Shown piece after piece: positions 19,408 through 29,928 of a stretch of DNA of 61,611 nucleotides. The notes beneath the pieces were generated by a model that saw only the letters and a list, made by a program, of their open reading frames with translations, was not told the origin of the DNA and did not search any database. Every line of letters starts with the position of its first letter. Positions within the stretch are counted from its first letter, which is position 1. Both the position numbers and the translations under genes were made by a program. Source of the DNA: Acidipropionibacterium thoenii DSM 20276 (lineage in GTDB: Bacteria > Actinomycetota > Actinomycetes > Propionibacteriales > Propionibacteriaceae); contig NZ_AUHZ01000016.1 of NCBI RefSeq assembly GCF_000423445.1, positions 1 to 61,611 of the forward strand. Reading direction: 5' to 3'.

Positions 19408-19891
19408 TCTCCTGATGACCCAGCACGGCCCGGAGCCCGGCTCCCAGCTGGTCGACGTCCTGGGGGTCGAGTTGGCGCATGAGACCGCCCTCGGAGTCCA
19501 ACAGGGCGGCCAGCGCACCGTCGACCAGCTCCATCCCCTTGCCGGTGAGCTCGACCAGGGCGCTCCGGCCGTCCACCGGATGGGGACGCCGCAGCACCAG
19601 GCCGCGGGCCGACAGTCGCGAGATCCGATTGGTCATGGTGCCCGAGGAGACCTCGAGCTCGCTCAGCAGCTGACCGGGACTCATCTGGTAGGGCTCTCCA
19701 CTGCGGCGGAGGGCCGCCAGCACGTCGAACTCCCAGACCTCTAGGTCGTGCTGGGCGAAGGCCCGCGACCGGGCACGGTCGAGCAGCCGTGACAACCGTG
19801 TGACACGCGACCACACCTCCATCCGGTCGACCGGCAGGTCGGGGCGCTCGCGGGCCCATGCGGCGATGATGCGATCGACGGAGTCAGCCAC
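19361..19891 (-). CDS. MarR family transcriptional regulator
   Basis: 176 residues with a winged-helix core: EFDVLAALRRSG, PGQLLSELEVSSGTMTNRIS and LVLRRPHPVDGRSALVELT, the wing. It lies one base after ispE on the same strand, so it is probably cotranscribed. Its C-terminal tail overlaps the 3' end of the convergent TetR gene. Confidence 0.93.
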   Translation of the reverse strand: MADSVDRIIAAWARERPDLPVDRMEVWSRVTRLSRLLDRARSRAFAQHDLEVWEFDVLAALRRSGEPYQMSPGQLLSELEVSSGTMTNRISRLSARGLVLRRPHPVDGRSALVELTGKGMELVDGALAALLDSEGGLMRQLDPQDVDQLGAGLRAVLGHQEIRGGSSGHGPAGSNG

Positions 19892-19892
19892 G

Positions 19893-20843
19893 TCACATCC
19901 TCGCCTGAAGGGTGCCCGGCAGCAGTTGGGCGCCGGGCACCGGGCCGCGCACCACCCTCACGTCATCGACCTGGTCGAGCTCGACCAGCGCCTTGGCGAC
20001 GGTGCGGCCGGCGGCCTCCTCGCCCACCAGGAAGGCCACTGTCGGGCCGGAGCCGGAGACCAGGCCGGCCAGCGCGCCGGCCTCCACCCCGGTGCGCAGC
20101 ACAGCTGACAGATCGGGGCGGAGGTCCAGCGCGGCGTCCTGCAGATCATTACCCAGGCAGTGCGAGACGGTCTCCACATCGCCGCTCGTCAGCGCCGCGA
20201 TCAGGGCGGTCGGCACCCAGTCCCCGCCGGCTCCGCCCAGTTCGTCGAAGCGCCGGTAGACCGTCGGGGTGGACAGTCCCCGCTCGGAGGTGGCGAAGAC
20301 CCAGTGATGGGTGCCGCGCGAGATCACCGGGACCAGATGCTCTCCCCGGCCACGGCCCAGCGCCACCCCTCCCACCAGGGCGAAGGGGACGTCGGAGCCC
20401 AGGTCGGCGGCCAGCTGCTGGAGATCGTCGGGGCCGGTGTCCAGGTCCCACAGCACCGAGCAGGCCAACAGGGTGCCTGCGGCATCGGCCGATCCGCCGG
20501 CCATCCCGCCGGCCACCGGGATGGACTTGGAGATCTGGATGTCGGCGCCCAGGTGGGGCCCGGCCCACCGCTCGCGCATCAGCTCGGCGGCCCGGCAGGC
20601 CAGGTTGGTGTGGTCCTGGGGCACCATCTCGGCCTGCGGGCCCTCGACGGTGACGCGGATCCGGTCGTCGGAGCGGGCCGAGACGCTGATCTGGTCGTAG
20701 ATGCCGACGGCCTCGAAGACGGTCGCCAGCCGGTGGTATCCGTCCTCACCCAATGGCCCCACCCCCAGCGCGAGGTTCAGCTTCGCCGCGACCCTCACCA
20801 TCACCGGTGGGGCCTCGGGTGTGCTGCGTGGATTGCCGGCCAT
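19893..20843 (-). CDS. ispE: 4-diphosphocytidyl-2-C-methyl-D-erythritol kinase
   Basis: 316 residues. GHMP kinase that phosphorylates CDP-methylerythritol in the MEP isoprenoid pathway. Motif 1 AAKLNLALGVGP, the glycine-rich ATP loop PVAGGMAGGSADAAGTL and motif 3 VSGSGPTVAFLV are all present. It lies downstream of rsmA, the common actinobacterial order. Confidence 0.96.
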   Translation of the reverse strand: MAGNPRSTPEAPPVMVRVAAKLNLALGVGPLGEDGYHRLATVFEAVGIYDQISVSARSDDRIRVTVEGPQAEMVPQDHTNLACRAAELMRERWAGPHLGADIQISKSIPVAGGMAGGSADAAGTLLACSVLWDLDTGPDDLQQLAADLGSDVPFALVGGVALGRGRGEHLVPVISRGTHHWVFATSERGLSTPTVYRRFDELGGAGGDWVPTALIAALTSGDVETVSHCLGNDLQDAALDLRPDLSAVLRTGVEAGALAGLVSGSGPTVAFLVGEEAAGRTVAKALVELDQVDDVRVVRGPVPGAQLLPGTLQARM

Positions 20844-20893
20844 GAGGCCAACTTATCCACTCCCCGGCTCGCGGCGTAGCCCGGCGGCCGGGT

Positions 20894-21763
20894 TCACAGC
20901 CGTCCGGCGCCGGCCAGCTGCTCGGCGATCCGGGCGAATCCGGCGATGTCGAGGGACTCCCCGCGTGCCGTCGGGTCGACATCGGCTGCCGCCACCATCG
21001 CCGAGGCCGCCGCCGATCCGCCGCACAATCCCGACAGGGCCGAGCGGAGCATCTTGCGACGGTTGGCGAAGGCGGCGTCGATGACGGTGAAGACCTGTTC
21101 GCGTGTCGCCGAGCACCACGGCGGTGCGCTGCGGGTGATGCGCACCAGGCCGGAGTCGACATTGGGCATCGGCCAGAAGACCCCGGGCGGCACGGTGCCG
21201 ACCTTCGTGGCCCGGGCGTACCAGGCCAGTTTCACGCTGGGGACGCCGTAGACCTTCGATCCGGGCCCGGCCACCAACCGGTCGGCGACCTCGAGCTGGA
21301 CCATCACCAGCCCGGTGCGCCAGGCCTCGGCGATCGCCAACAGGTGCAGCAGCACCGGGACGGCGACGTTGTAGGGCAGATTGGCCACCAGCGCGGTGGC
21401 CGGATCCCCTGGGAGCCGATCGACCTTGAGGGCGTCGGACTCGATGAGTTCCAGCCTGCCGGCGGCCTCGGGCATCCTGGCGGCGACGGTGCCTGGCAGC
21501 CGACCGGCGAGCAGCGGGTCGATCTCGATGGCCAGCACCTGGGCGCCGGTCTCCAGCAGTCCCAGGGTGAGAGATCCCAGACCGGGGCCGACCTCGATCA
21601 CCCGATCCTGCGACCCGATGCCGGCCAGCGAGACGATCCGGCGGACGGTGTTGGCGTCGTGGACGAAGTTCTGACCCCTGGACTTGGTGGGGCGCAGCCC
21701 GATCTCATCGGCCAGCCGGCGGATCTGGCGGGGTCCGAGCAGCCCACTGCCGTCCTCACTCAT
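20894..21763 (-). CDS. rsmA: 16S rRNA dimethyladenosine transferase
   Basis: 289 residues. RsmA/KsgA dimethylates two adjacent adenosines near the 3' end of 16S rRNA. SAM-binding motif [12 protein letters not shown] and catalytic NLPYNVAVP are intact, as is the N-terminal RGQNFVHD. The start overlaps the TatD stop by eight bases, coupling their translation. Confidence 0.97.
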   Translation of the reverse strand: MSEDGSGLLGPRQIRRLADEIGLRPTKSRGQNFVHDANTVRRIVSLAGIGSQDRVIEVGPGLGSLTLGLLETGAQVLAIEIDPLLAGRLPGTVAARMPEAAGRLELIESDALKVDRLPGDPATALVANLPYNVAVPVLLHLLAIAEAWRTGLVMVQLEVADRLVAGPGSKVYGVPSVKLAWYARATKVGTVPPGVFWPMPNVDSGLVRITRSAPPWCSATREQVFTVIDAAFANRRKMLRSALSGLCGGSAAASAMVAAADVDPTARGESLDIAGFARIAEQLAGAGRL

Positions 21764-22706
21764 CGACGCCCCCGGCGGTGGTTCGTGAGGTCCGCTCGAG
21801 CTGAGGACCCGCGCCGCCGTCGGCCTCCGGACCCCATGGCCCGCCGTAGGCCGCCGAGGCGTTGGCAGCCAGCAGCCGGCAGCAGTCGATCTCCGTCAGG
21901 CCCAGCTGGTCGCCGATGAAGCGGGCGGTGTGGGCGGCCAGATAGGGGCCGTTGCGCGCGCCCCGGCAGGGCGTCGGGGTGAGGAAGGGGGCGTCGGTCT
22001 CCACCAGGATGCGGTCGTGGGGGGTGACGGCCAGCGCCTCGCGCTGGGGGCGCGCGGAGTTGAAGGTGACGGTTCCCGAGAAGGACAGCCAGGCGCCGTG
22101 GTCCAGGCAGCGGCGAGCATGATCGGCGTCCCCGGAGAAGCAGTGCATGATGACCCGCTCGGGCCAGCCCTCGGCGTCCAGGATGTCGAGGATCTCATGG
22201 TGGGCGTCGCGATCATGGATGGCCAGTGTGAGGCCGTGTGTCCTCGCCAGCGCGATGTGGGCGGCGAAGGCCTCCCGCTGCACCTGCCATCCGGGGCCCT
22301 CGGGGGTGTTGTGGTGATCGATGCCGGTCTCCCCGATCGCTCGCACATGGGGCCCGGCCCCGGCGAGCCGGTCGATCTCGTCGATGGCCTCGCTCAGCGA
22401 CTCGGGTGATCCGGCCGCCAGCGCGGCAGCGTCATCGGGGTGGATGGCGACCGCGGCCACCACCTGCGGGTGGCTGCGGGCGAGTTGCTCGGCGAACTGG
22501 GAGCCGGCCACGTCGCAGCCGATCTCCACGATCCAGGTGACGCCGGTCGCTGCGGCGGCAGCCAACGAGAGTTCCGGGTCGATGCCGACCATCTCCGCGA
22601 TGGTGTCCAGGTGGGTGTGGCTGTCGACGATCGGGGCGGCCAGCGGTTCGGGCAGCTCGGGGAGGCCGAGCCCAGCGAGCCGGCCGGAGATCTCGCAGCG
22701 GTTCAC
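21756..22706 (-). CDS. tatD: TatD family metal-dependent hydrolase
   Basis: 316 residues. Metal ligands of the TIM-barrel fold are visible: DSHTHLD near residue 29, [16 protein letters not shown] and VETDAPFL. TatD proteins are 3'-5' exodeoxyribonucleases. The GTG start at 22706 overlaps the rsmI stop (GTGA). The order rsmI-tatD-rsmA-ispE forms one operon. Confidence 0.94.
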   Translation of the reverse strand: MNRCEISGRLAGLGLPELPEPLAAPIVDSHTHLDTIAEMVGIDPELSLAAAAATGVTWIVEIGCDVAGSQFAEQLARSHPQVVAAVAIHPDDAAALAAGSPESLSEAIDEIDRLAGAGPHVRAIGETGIDHHNTPEGPGWQVQREAFAAHIALARTHGLTLAIHDRDAHHEILDILDAEGWPERVIMHCFSGDADHARRCLDHGAWLSFSGTVTFNSARPQREALAVTPHDRILVETDAPFLTPTPCRGARNGPYLAAHTARFIGDQLGLTEIDCCRLLAANASAAYGGPWGPEADGGAGPQLERTSRTTAGGVDE

Positions 22707-23626
22707 CGGTCGGCCTCGCCGTCATCCTGACCGACCTGCCGGTCCTCCTCGGGGCGGCCGGCTGCCCGGTCGTCCGCCGAGCCGCGGGTGCCCGATCTGT
22801 GGTCCAGGGCCGCTGAGTAGAGCTCTCGGCGGTTCACCCCGGTGCTGGACGCCACATCGCCCACCGCACTCGAGAGCTTCTCCCCGGCGGCGACCAGCTC
22901 GGCGACCATCTCACAGGCCCGGGCCATCCCGACCGTGACCCCCTGGGCCCCGGCGATCACCACGGTGATCTCTCCCTTGACTCCCTCGGCGGCCCACTCA
23001 GACAGCTCCGCGAGGGTTCCGCGACGGACCTCCTCGTAGGTCTTGGTGAGCTCCCGGCAGACCGCGGCCTGGCGGTCGGCGCCGAGCTGGGCGGCAGCCT
23101 CGTCGAGCAGTGCCGCCAGCCGGTGGGGTGCCTCGTAGACCACCATGGTGCGCTTCTCGGCCGCGAGCTCGGCCAGCGCACGGCGTCTCTCCCCCGCTTT
23201 TCTCGGCAGGAAGCCCTCGAAGCAGAACCGGTCGGTGGGCAGCCCCGACAGTGCCAGGGCGGTGGTGACCGCGGTGGGCCCGGGCACCGAGGTGACGCCG
23301 ATCCCCTCATCGATGGCGGCCCTCACCAGCCGGAAACCCGGATCGGAGACCGACGGCATCCCGGCATCGGTGACCACCACCACATCGCGGCCGGCGCGCA
23401 GCTCCTCCAGGAGTTCCGGCAGCCGATGGGACTCGTTGCCCTCGAAGAAACTGATCACCCTGGCCGCCGAGGTGATGCCGAGCCGCTTGAGCAGGTCACG
23501 GTAGCGGCGGGTGTCCTCGGCGGCGACCACCTGCGCGGACTCCAGGGTCTCCAGCAGCGCCCGGGAGGCGGTCCGTCGGTCCCCGATCGGGGTGCCGGCC
23601 AGGATGACTCGTCCAGTCTCGTTCAC
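22703..23626 (-). CDS. rsmI: 16S rRNA 2'-O-methyltransferase RsmI
   Basis: 307 residues from the GTG at 23626 (GGGAG upstream). It methylates C1402 of 16S rRNA. Signature segments are GTPIGDRRTASRALLETL, EDTRRYRDLLKRLG, TDAGMPSVSDPGFRLV and GPTAVTTALALSGLP. The frame stays open well upstream to 24301, but that part is antisense to pmt. The C-terminus is extended by about 35 charged residues. Confidence 0.96.
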   Translation of the reverse strand: MNETGRVILAGTPIGDRRTASRALLETLESAQVVAAEDTRRYRDLLKRLGITSAARVISFFEGNESHRLPELLEELRAGRDVVVVTDAGMPSVSDPGFRLVRAAIDEGIGVTSVPGPTAVTTALALSGLPTDRFCFEGFLPRKAGERRRALAELAAEKRTMVVYEAPHRLAALLDEAAAQLGADRQAAVCRELTKTYEEVRRGTLAELSEWAAEGVKGEITVVIAGAQGVTVGMARACEMVAELVAAGEKLSSAVGDVASSTGVNRRELYSAALDHRSGTRGSADDRAAGRPEEDRQVGQDDGEADR

Positions 23627-23683
23627 CGGCCCAGTCTCCCATGGCAGGCGAGGAACTCCTGACCGGGCGGCGCCCGCCCTACG

Positions 23684-25279
23684 ATGGGTCGGGTGAGTGC
23701 AGCGAACCGTGGCCCGACCTCGACCCTGGAGCGGCTGGACGACGGCCGGATGACCGACGGCTTCACCAGCTGGGTGGTCACCGTCGCCATCACCGCATTC
23801 GCCCTGGTGCTTCGGATGTACAACGTCTCCTTCCCCAGGACCCTGGTCTTCGACGAGACCTACTACCCCAAGGACGCCTGGACGATGCTCCATCTGGGCT
23901 ACGAGGGCAGCTGGCCCGATGCCAAGACCGCTAACTCGGACATCGTCAACGGGATGACCGGGATCTGGAACAACCAGGCCGAGTTCGTCGTCCACCCCCC
24001 GCTGGGCAAGTGGATCATCGCCCTGGGCGAGTGGATCTTCGGGATGAACTCCTTCGGCTGGCGGTTCATGTCGGTGATCTTCGGCTCCCTGATGATCCTC
24101 ATGACGATCCGGCTGGCCCGTCGGCTGTCGCGCTCGACCCTGGTCGGGGCCATCGCCGGGGTGCTGCTGAGCCTGGACGGATTGTCCTTCGTGATGAGCC
24201 GGATCGGCCTGCTGGACATCTTCCAGGCCTTCTTCATCGTGGCCGGGGTGGCGGCGGTCGCCGCCGACCGGGACTGGTTCAGGCACCGGCTCGCCGACCA
24301 TCTCCGCGACACTGGAAAGCTCAACCTGGACGGCGCCTTCGGACCTGCGCTGTGGTGGCGTCCCTGGCGGCTGGCGGCCGGCCTGATGCTGGGATGTGCC
24401 ATCGGCGTCAAGTGGAACTCGATGTTCGTCCTGGCGACGATGGGCGTCGTCTCGGTCTGCTGGGACTTCTCGGCCCGCCGTCTCGCCGGGGCCCGCAAGC
24501 AGTCCTGGTGGTCGCTGGCCCGCGACGGCCTACCGGCCTTCTGTTATCTGGTGGTGGTCGCCGGCGCGGTCTACCTGGCGACCTGGGCCCGTTGGCTGCT
24601 GGCCTATCCGCAGATGAGATTCGGAACGGGCTGGGCCGGTCCGGTTCCCGATCCGCAGGTGCAGGCGCTGGTGGGCCGCCGGCTGGCTGCGCTGTGGGAC
24701 TACCACAAGCAGATCTACGACTTCCACACCGGCTCGTACATGATGACCCAGACCCACGTCTACTCGGCCAACCCGTCCGGCTGGCTGATCGTGCAGCGGC
24801 CGATCGGCATCGATGCCATCAACGGGATCGCGCCGGGGACCCAGGGCTGCGAGGCGGTCGATGACACCTGCCTTCGGGTGATCTCGGCGGTCGGGACGCC
24901 GACCCTGTGGTGGATGGCTGCGCTGGCGCTGGCCGCCGGGGTGGTGTGGTGGATCGCCGGTCGCGACTGGCGGTTCACCCTGCCGATCGTGGCGATGGCC
25001 TCCACCTGGATCCCCTGGTTCCGCTACGACGACCGCCCGTTGTTCTTCTTCTACGCGATCTGCATCATCCCGTTCACCGTGACGATCCTGGCGATCTGGC
25101 TGGGCCAGATCCTGGGCCCGGCCGAGGACACCCCCAGACGCCGGATGGGGGCCGCCATCGTCGGGGCCGCGATGGCCCTGGTGGCCCTGAACTTCGCCTT
25201 CATCTACCCGATCCTCACCGATTCGCTGATGACCAGGACCGCCTGGTTGACGCGGATGTGGTTCCGCAGCTGGATCTAG
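23684..25279 (+). CDS. pmt: Dolichyl-phosphate-mannose-protein mannosyltransferase (PMT family)
   Basis: 531 residues, polytopic membrane GT39 glycosyltransferase. The first external loop contains LVFDETYYPKDAW with the essential Asp-Glu pair, followed by HPPLGKWIIALGEW. It transfers mannose from polyprenyl-phosphate-mannose to Ser/Thr of exported proteins during Sec translocation. It is divergent from rsmI, the usual actinobacterial arrangement. The start is ATG 23684 or GTG 23693. Its stop codon shares the palindrome CTAG with the stop of the convergent pxpBC gene. Confidence 0.95.
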   Translation: MGRVSAANRGPTSTLERLDDGRMTDGFTSWVVTVAITAFALVLRMYNVSFPRTLVFDETYYPKDAWTMLHLGYEGSWPDAKTANSDIVNGMTGIWNNQAEFVVHPPLGKWIIALGEWIFGMNSFGWRFMSVIFGSLMILMTIRLARRLSRSTLVGAIAGVLLSLDGLSFVMSRIGLLDIFQAFFIVAGVAAVAADRDWFRHRLADHLRDTGKLNLDGAFGPALWWRPWRLAAGLMLGCAIGVKWNSMFVLATMGVVSVCWDFSARRLAGARKQSWWSLARDGLPAFCYLVVVAGAVYLATWARWLLAYPQMRFGTGWAGPVPDPQVQALVGRRLAALWDYHKQIYDFHTGSYMMTQTHVYSANPSGWLIVQRPIGIDAINGIAPGTQGCEAVDDTCLRVISAVGTPTLWWMAALALAAGVVWWIAGRDWRFTLPIVAMASTWIPWFRYDDRPLFFFYAICIIPFTVTILAIWLGQILGPAEDTPRRRMGAAIVGAAMALVALNFAFIYPILTDSLMTRTAWLTRMWFRSWI

Positions 25280-26874
25280 CCCAGTCGCAGATCGATCCTC
25301 GCCCCGGGCGACAGCTGGGCCAGGGCGTCCAGATCGGCCGGCAGCACGACCCCGATGACCGGGTATCCGCCGGTCACCGGATGGTCGCGCATCAGGATCA
25401 CCGGGATCCCGGCGGTGGTCACCTGGATCGACCCGGCGACCGTCCCCTCGCTGGCGAGCTCGCCCTGCCTCACCCGTTGCAGGGGGCGGCCCTCCAGACG
25501 CAGCCCGATCCGGTTGGAGTCCTCGGCCACCCGCCATCGCTGGCTCAGCAGCGACTCGACCGCCTCGGCGGTGAACCAGTCATCGCGAGGGCCGAGCACC
25601 ACCCTGGCGCACGCCCGGCCCTCGGGCAGCGGATCCGGGCGGGTTCCGGGTGTCGGCTCGACCGCCCTGCGGGACGGCGCCACCGGGAGGATCTGACCCC
25701 GCTGCAGCGGTGCGGGGCCGATCTGCGACATCACATCGGTGGCCGCTGAGCCGAGCACCCGCGGCAGATCCACTCCGCCGCGCACCGCCAGGTAGGCGCG
25801 CAGCCCGGCTGCGGGGGCACCCAGGCTGAGGACCTCGCCGTCCATCAGCCGAATCGGAGTCTCGTGCTGCAGCCCTCGAGCCGGCTGCTGCTGCGGCCCA
25901 TTCGTCGCCTCGGTCCGATCGGAGGACTCCCGGGTCAGCGGTACCAGGGCGCCGGTGACGGCCACCATCTGATCCCCGAGGGCCCGGACCTGCAGCCCGC
26001 CGGCCAAGTTCTCGATGAGCGGGGCCGTCAGCGGGTTGCCGACCAGGACATTGGCCAACCGGGCGGCGCCACGGTCCATCGCTCCGGACTCGGCCACCCC
26101 CAGGTCGGCGTGTCCGGGTCGACCCAGATCGGTGACCAGGCACTGGGGCCCGGTGGCCAGGATCTGCAGCCCGCGGGCCGCCGCAGGCTGGGCGGGCGCA
26201 GGCGGTCCGACCACCTCGACCAGCTCTCGTACCGCTCGGTAGCAGACGGTGCTGCCCGCGGTGATGAGAGCCGGGGACCGGCGGTCCGGGTCCCACAGCA
26301 CGGCGGTGGTCCGGCCGATGAGTTGCCAGCCGCCCGGGCTGGTGCGCGGGTAGACCGCCGAGAAGGGCCCGGCCAGCCCGACCGAGCCGGCGGGAACCGC
26401 AGTGCGCGGGGTGGATCGGCGGGGCACGTCCAGACTGTGGTGCTGTGCGATGCAGTAGCTGAACCCGGGAGCGAACCCGCCGAAGGCCGCCGTCCACAGC
26501 TGCCCGCAGTGAGCGGCGATGACCGCCTCGCGGCTGCCTCCCAGGAGCTCGGACAGATCGTCCAGATCCGGCCCGTCGTAGCAGACGTCGATCTGTACCC
26601 GGCCGGTGTCTGTCGGCTGCCGTTCGGACACAGCCATCCGGGAGATCTCGGCGGCCAGTCGTTCGGCGGCCGTGGTGGAGGCCGCGCGAACCATCACGGT
26701 GCGGGCTGCGGCGACCACCTCGAGCTGGCCGGGAAGCGGATCGGAATCCAGTTCGGCGTGCAGCGCCAGGACCGCCTCGAGGCTGGGCAGCTCCACCAGG
26801 AAGGCCGTCGGGCCGGATGGTCGGATCCGGCGGCCGGCCCCCGACGGTGGGCCCGGCGGCGGGGCCGGGCTCAT
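25276..26874 (-). CDS. pxpBC: 5-oxoprolinase subunits B and C, fused
   Basis: 532 residues. Residues ~15-235 are the PxpB/KipI domain ([21 protein letters not shown]). Residues ~245-530 are the PxpC/KipA domain ([29 protein letters not shown], here quoted in parts: [12 protein letters not shown] and [14 protein letters not shown]). With PxpA these convert 5-oxoproline to glutamate using ATP. B and C are separate proteins in Bacillus and E. coli; fused forms occur in other bacteria. The start overlaps the pxpA stop (ATGA). Confidence 0.93.
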   Translation of the reverse strand: MSPAPPPGPPSGAGRRIRPSGPTAFLVELPSLEAVLALHAELDSDPLPGQLEVVAAARTVMVRAASTTAAERLAAEISRMAVSERQPTDTGRVQIDVCYDGPDLDDLSELLGGSREAVIAAHCGQLWTAAFGGFAPGFSYCIAQHHSLDVPRRSTPRTAVPAGSVGLAGPFSAVYPRTSPGGWQLIGRTTAVLWDPDRRSPALITAGSTVCYRAVRELVEVVGPPAPAQPAAARGLQILATGPQCLVTDLGRPGHADLGVAESGAMDRGAARLANVLVGNPLTAPLIENLAGGLQVRALGDQMVAVTGALVPLTRESSDRTEATNGPQQQPARGLQHETPIRLMDGEVLSLGAPAAGLRAYLAVRGGVDLPRVLGSAATDVMSQIGPAPLQRGQILPVAPSRRAVEPTPGTRPDPLPEGRACARVVLGPRDDWFTAEAVESLLSQRWRVAEDSNRIGLRLEGRPLQRVRQGELASEGTVAGSIQVTTAGIPVILMRDHPVTGGYPVIGVVLPADLDALAQLSPGARIDLRLG

Positions 26875-27623
26875 GCGAACCGTGCCAGGGCGACACCCGC
26901 ATCGAGGAGTGCGGCGCGAACCGCCGAGGCGATGGCCACCGCCCCGGGGGTGTCGCCGTGGACGCAGATGCTGGCGGCGTCGATGCCGATGGTGCTGCCG
27001 TCGATCGCGGTGACCTGGTGATCCACCGCCATCGCGACGACCCTGGCGGCGATCAGGTCGGGATCACGCAGTACCGATCCCGACCGGCGGCGGGAGACCA
27101 GCGTGCCATCGGGGTTGTAGGCCCGGTCGGCGAAGGCCTCGAGGACGACCCGCAGACCTGCGGATCCGGCGGCCCTCGCGATCTCGGAACCGGGCAGGCA
27201 GAGCACTGCCAGTGAGTCGTCGGCAGCCGCGACCGCCCGGGCGACCGCCTCGGCCTGGCCCCGGTGGTGGACGATGGCGTTGTAGAGGGCGCCGTGCGGC
27301 TTGACATAGCTCACCCGACCGCCCACGGCCCGGGCCATCGCCTGGAGAGCGCCGATCTGGTAGATCACCTCATCGGTCAGCTCCTCCGGAGCGACATCGA
27401 CGAAGACCCGGCCGAAGTGATGCAGATCGCGGTAGGAGACGTGGGCGCCTATCGCCACACCGTGCTGGACCGCGGAGTCGACCGTCGCGTGCATCACGGT
27501 GGGATCCCCGGCATGAAAACCGCAGGCGATGCTGGCACTGGTGACGATCCCCATCATCGTGGCGTCATCGCCCATGCTCCAGTGGGAGAAGGACTCCCCG
27601 GAGTCGGCATTGAGATCGATCAT
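26871..27623 (-). CDS. pxpA: 5-oxoprolinase subunit A (LamB/YcsF family)
   Basis: 250 residues. N-terminal [10 protein letters not shown] and [12 protein letters not shown], then [11 protein letters not shown] are hallmarks of the LamB/YcsF fold. It works with the fused PxpBC encoded immediately downstream with a 4-base overlap. The pathway detoxifies spontaneously formed pyroglutamate. The 209 bases upstream, before the next gene, hold nothing I can name. Confidence 0.95.
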   Translation of the reverse strand: MIDLNADSGESFSHWSMGDDATMMGIVTSASIACGFHAGDPTVMHATVDSAVQHGVAIGAHVSYRDLHHFGRVFVDVAPEELTDEVIYQIGALQAMARAVGGRVSYVKPHGALYNAIVHHRGQAEAVARAVAAADDSLAVLCLPGSEIARAAGSAGLRVVLEAFADRAYNPDGTLVSRRRSGSVLRDPDLIAARVVAMAVDHQVTAIDGSTIGIDAASICVHGDTPGAVAIASAVRAALLDAGVALARFA

Positions 27624-27832
27624 TCCTCGCCCCTGTCCGGTGCGGCCGCCCGGCCGGCACCGGCTGGGCGGTCTGCTGAATGTCGGGAGTCTAGTTCAGT
27701 CCTGGTCACGGGGGGCTGTCGGCGATGGACCGCCGTGCCCGGGCCGCAGGAGCTGGGGACGGCTGCCGCGATCGGTCGGCAGGCGTCTGAGGGGTGCCCC
27801 CGGTGGGCTGGAGGTCGGCCCCGCCGGCCTCC

Positions 27833-28495
27833 TCACAGCCGCAGCCTCTTGGCGAGCTCGCGGCGGGCGTCGGGGAACCAGCCGAGCAGCCTCACCAGGC
27901 CGGCCCCCGAGACGGCGACGCAGACCCACGAGGCGATCGGGTTGGGCGCCCAGCCGAAGACCAGGAAGAGAATGGGGACCAGGCCCAGCAGAGCGATGAG
28001 GCCGCTGTAGACGATGTGATCGCCCACCTCCATCCGCATCACCCGCACCGCGATGAGCACGGCCACGATGGAACAGGCGGACACGATCGGCACCACATAG
28101 CTCAACGACCAGCGGTGCCATCCGGTGAGGTAGTCCCAGTAGGCCGAGACCCCGCCGATCACCAGCACCAGGTAGACGGTTCCCTTGGCGGCGTTGCGGC
28201 GCTTGCGCACGGCCATCAGCACCACCCACCACATCGCCACCACCCCGAGCCAGACCGACCGCAGGACGCCGATCCCGGCGGGCCCGCGGTGCAACAGCAG
28301 CTGGCTGGCGAAGGATCCCAGGATCACTGCCAAGGAGCACCCGAACAGCACCCGGAGCACCCGTCCGCGGGAGAAGACCAGCGGGACCCTCGGCAGTGGG
28401 TCGGGGGTCGCCCGGCCCTGCAGCGGAAGGTGGCACAACGGGCAGCTCTGCCAGTCCCCCTCGACGTCGACCCGGCAGGCCTGACAGCGCCTCAT
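27833..28495 (-). CDS. Zinc-ribbon multi-pass membrane protein (DUF6320-like)
   Basis: 220 residues. The N-terminus has CQACRVDVEGDWQSCPLC, a four-cysteine zinc ribbon. Six to seven hydrophobic helices follow from residue ~40 onward. The ATG at 28495 overlaps the stop of the acyltransferase-like gene (ATGA), so it is the last gene of a three-gene coupled operon. I recognise the architecture as the DUF6320 type found beside condensation-fold alcohol acetyltransferase-like genes. Function is unknown. Confidence 0.82.
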   Translation of the reverse strand: MRRCQACRVDVEGDWQSCPLCHLPLQGRATPDPLPRVPLVFSRGRVLRVLFGCSLAVILGSFASQLLLHRGPAGIGVLRSVWLGVVAMWWVVLMAVRKRRNAAKGTVYLVLVIGGVSAYWDYLTGWHRWSLSYVVPIVSACSIVAVLIAVRVMRMEVGDHIVYSGLIALLGLVPILFLVFGWAPNPIASWVCVAVSGAGLVRLLGWFPDARRELAKRLRL

Positions 28496-29928
28496 CGGTG
28501 CTCCCGGCCGGGTCGGTGCCGTCTGGTGCGGTGTCGGGGCAGGTTCACCACGCCCAGCTCGGCCTCGATGACCCGGGATGCGGCCACCGTCACGCCGATC
28601 CCCTGGTCGGTGAGCAGCCGGGCGAACTCCCGGACGTGACCGGTCTGGACGAATGGAGAGGTGAAGCTGATGGTCAGCCTCCCGGCATGGGTCATCGCGC
28701 AGAACTGGGGCCGTACCGCGGCGGTGTGGAACATCATCGCCGCCACCCGCGACTCGGCGGCATCGGGCAGCCGGACCAGGCCGAGGTTGGAGACGGCCAC
28801 GGTCAGACCGCGATTGCTGGCCCGGTTGACGCTGCGCAGGATGAGGTTCTTGAGCGGGCTGGGCATGATCCTCAGCGGCGGCATCCGTTCCAACCGGATG
28901 AGACGCCGCAGCTTCTGCTCCAGCGCCTCGGGGGTGGCGCCGGCGCTGAACTGGCCGGACAGGTCGGCGCAGATCGCTGCGATCTCGTCGTGGCCCTGTC
29001 CGAAGTCGTGGCCCACCCGGATGGTCGCGAAGAAGTTCCTGGCCGAGGAGGAGGGGAAGAACTGACGCAGGTTCACCGGCACCGAGGCGGTGAGGGTGGC
29101 CGGGCTCTCCGGTCCGGGCGAGGACTGCCGGACCGCCTTGAGGAAGAGGGCCGTCAGATAGACCGTGGTGGCCGCCCCGCGGCTGCGCGCCAGTTCCAGG
29201 ACGGGGTCGGCGGCCATCCCGAGCTCCACCACCCGGGTCCGGTTGTCGGGGTTGCGAGTGCCTCGAACCCGCTGGATCCGGCGGTCGAACAGCCGGCGTC
29301 GGCGTCTGCTCGGGCGGGCGGCGGGCGATCCGGGGCCCTCGACCGACAGGGCCGCGGGGGCGGCGGCATGCCGGAACTCGTCGCGGCCGGCGGGCTCCCC
29401 GTCGGCCCCGGATCCGCGTCCCCGGCGGAAGTACTGGGCGAAGGGATCGGTGCTGAGGTCGTGGACCGGCACCCGTGCGGGCTCGGACTGGCCCCGCGGG
29501 TCGCCCGCCTGGCAGCGGCGCCGGCAGTAGGCGTCCACCAGGTCGGTGAGGAACCACAGCGCGCCGGTGCCGTCGGACAGTGCGTGAAAGATCTCCACCA
29601 TCATGCGACGACGCCGGTAGAGCACCCGGAACAGCAGGTTGCGCCGGTCGGGCTGGTAGATCGGGGCGCACGGGTAGTCGGTCTCGGGTCGGACCCGGGG
29701 GCGCAGATCGCTGTCCTGCAGGTAGTACCAGAAGATCCCGCGGCGCAGCACCGCGTGGAACAGCGGGTACCGCTCGAAGGTGAGGTCCAAGGCCTCCTGG
29801 AGGACCTCCGGATCGACCTCCTGATCCATCTCGGCGCTGATCCGGAAGACCTTCGGGTCGATGTCGCTACGGGCGGCCAGGAAGATATTGGAGGCGTTGT
29901 CGAGGGCCACCCAGTTGCGGCGGGTCAT
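28492..29928 (-). CDS. Condensation-fold acyltransferase-like protein
   Basis: 478 residues from the ATG at 29928 (GGAGG seven bases upstream). The fold is that of CoA-dependent or carrier-dependent acyltransferases (condensation / alcohol acetyltransferase / PapA group): the motif HALSDG, matching the HxxxDG active site, is at residue ~122. An insertion of about 90 residues rich in R, D and P (residues ~140-230) is low-complexity. It is coupled by ATGA overlaps to the alpha/beta hydrolase upstream and the zinc-ribbon protein downstream. Substrate unknown; lipid or polyol acylation is a guess. Confidence 0.78.
   Translation of the reverse strand: MTRRNWVALDNASNIFLAARSDIDPKVFRISAEMDQEVDPEVLQEALDLTFERYPLFHAVLRRGIFWYYLQDSDLRPRVRPETDYPCAPIYQPDRRNLLFRVLYRRRRMMVEIFHALSDGTGALWFLTDLVDAYCRRRCQAGDPRGQSEPARVPVHDLSTDPFAQYFRRGRGSGADGEPAGRDEFRHAAAPAALSVEGPGSPAARPSRRRRRLFDRRIQRVRGTRNPDNRTRVVELGMAADPVLELARSRGAATTVYLTALFLKAVRQSSPGPESPATLTASVPVNLRQFFPSSSARNFFATIRVGHDFGQGHDEIAAICADLSGQFSAGATPEALEQKLRRLIRLERMPPLRIMPSPLKNLILRSVNRASNRGLTVAVSNLGLVRLPDAAESRVAAMMFHTAAVRPQFCAMTHAGRLTISFTSPFVQTGHVREFARLLTDQGIGVTVAASRVIEAELGVVNLPRHRTRRHRPGREHR

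Noticed and set aside
22703-24301. Longer version of rsmI starting at 24301
   Set aside because: The extra 220 residues are antisense to pmt and low-complexity; the GTG at 23626 matches the family N-terminus.
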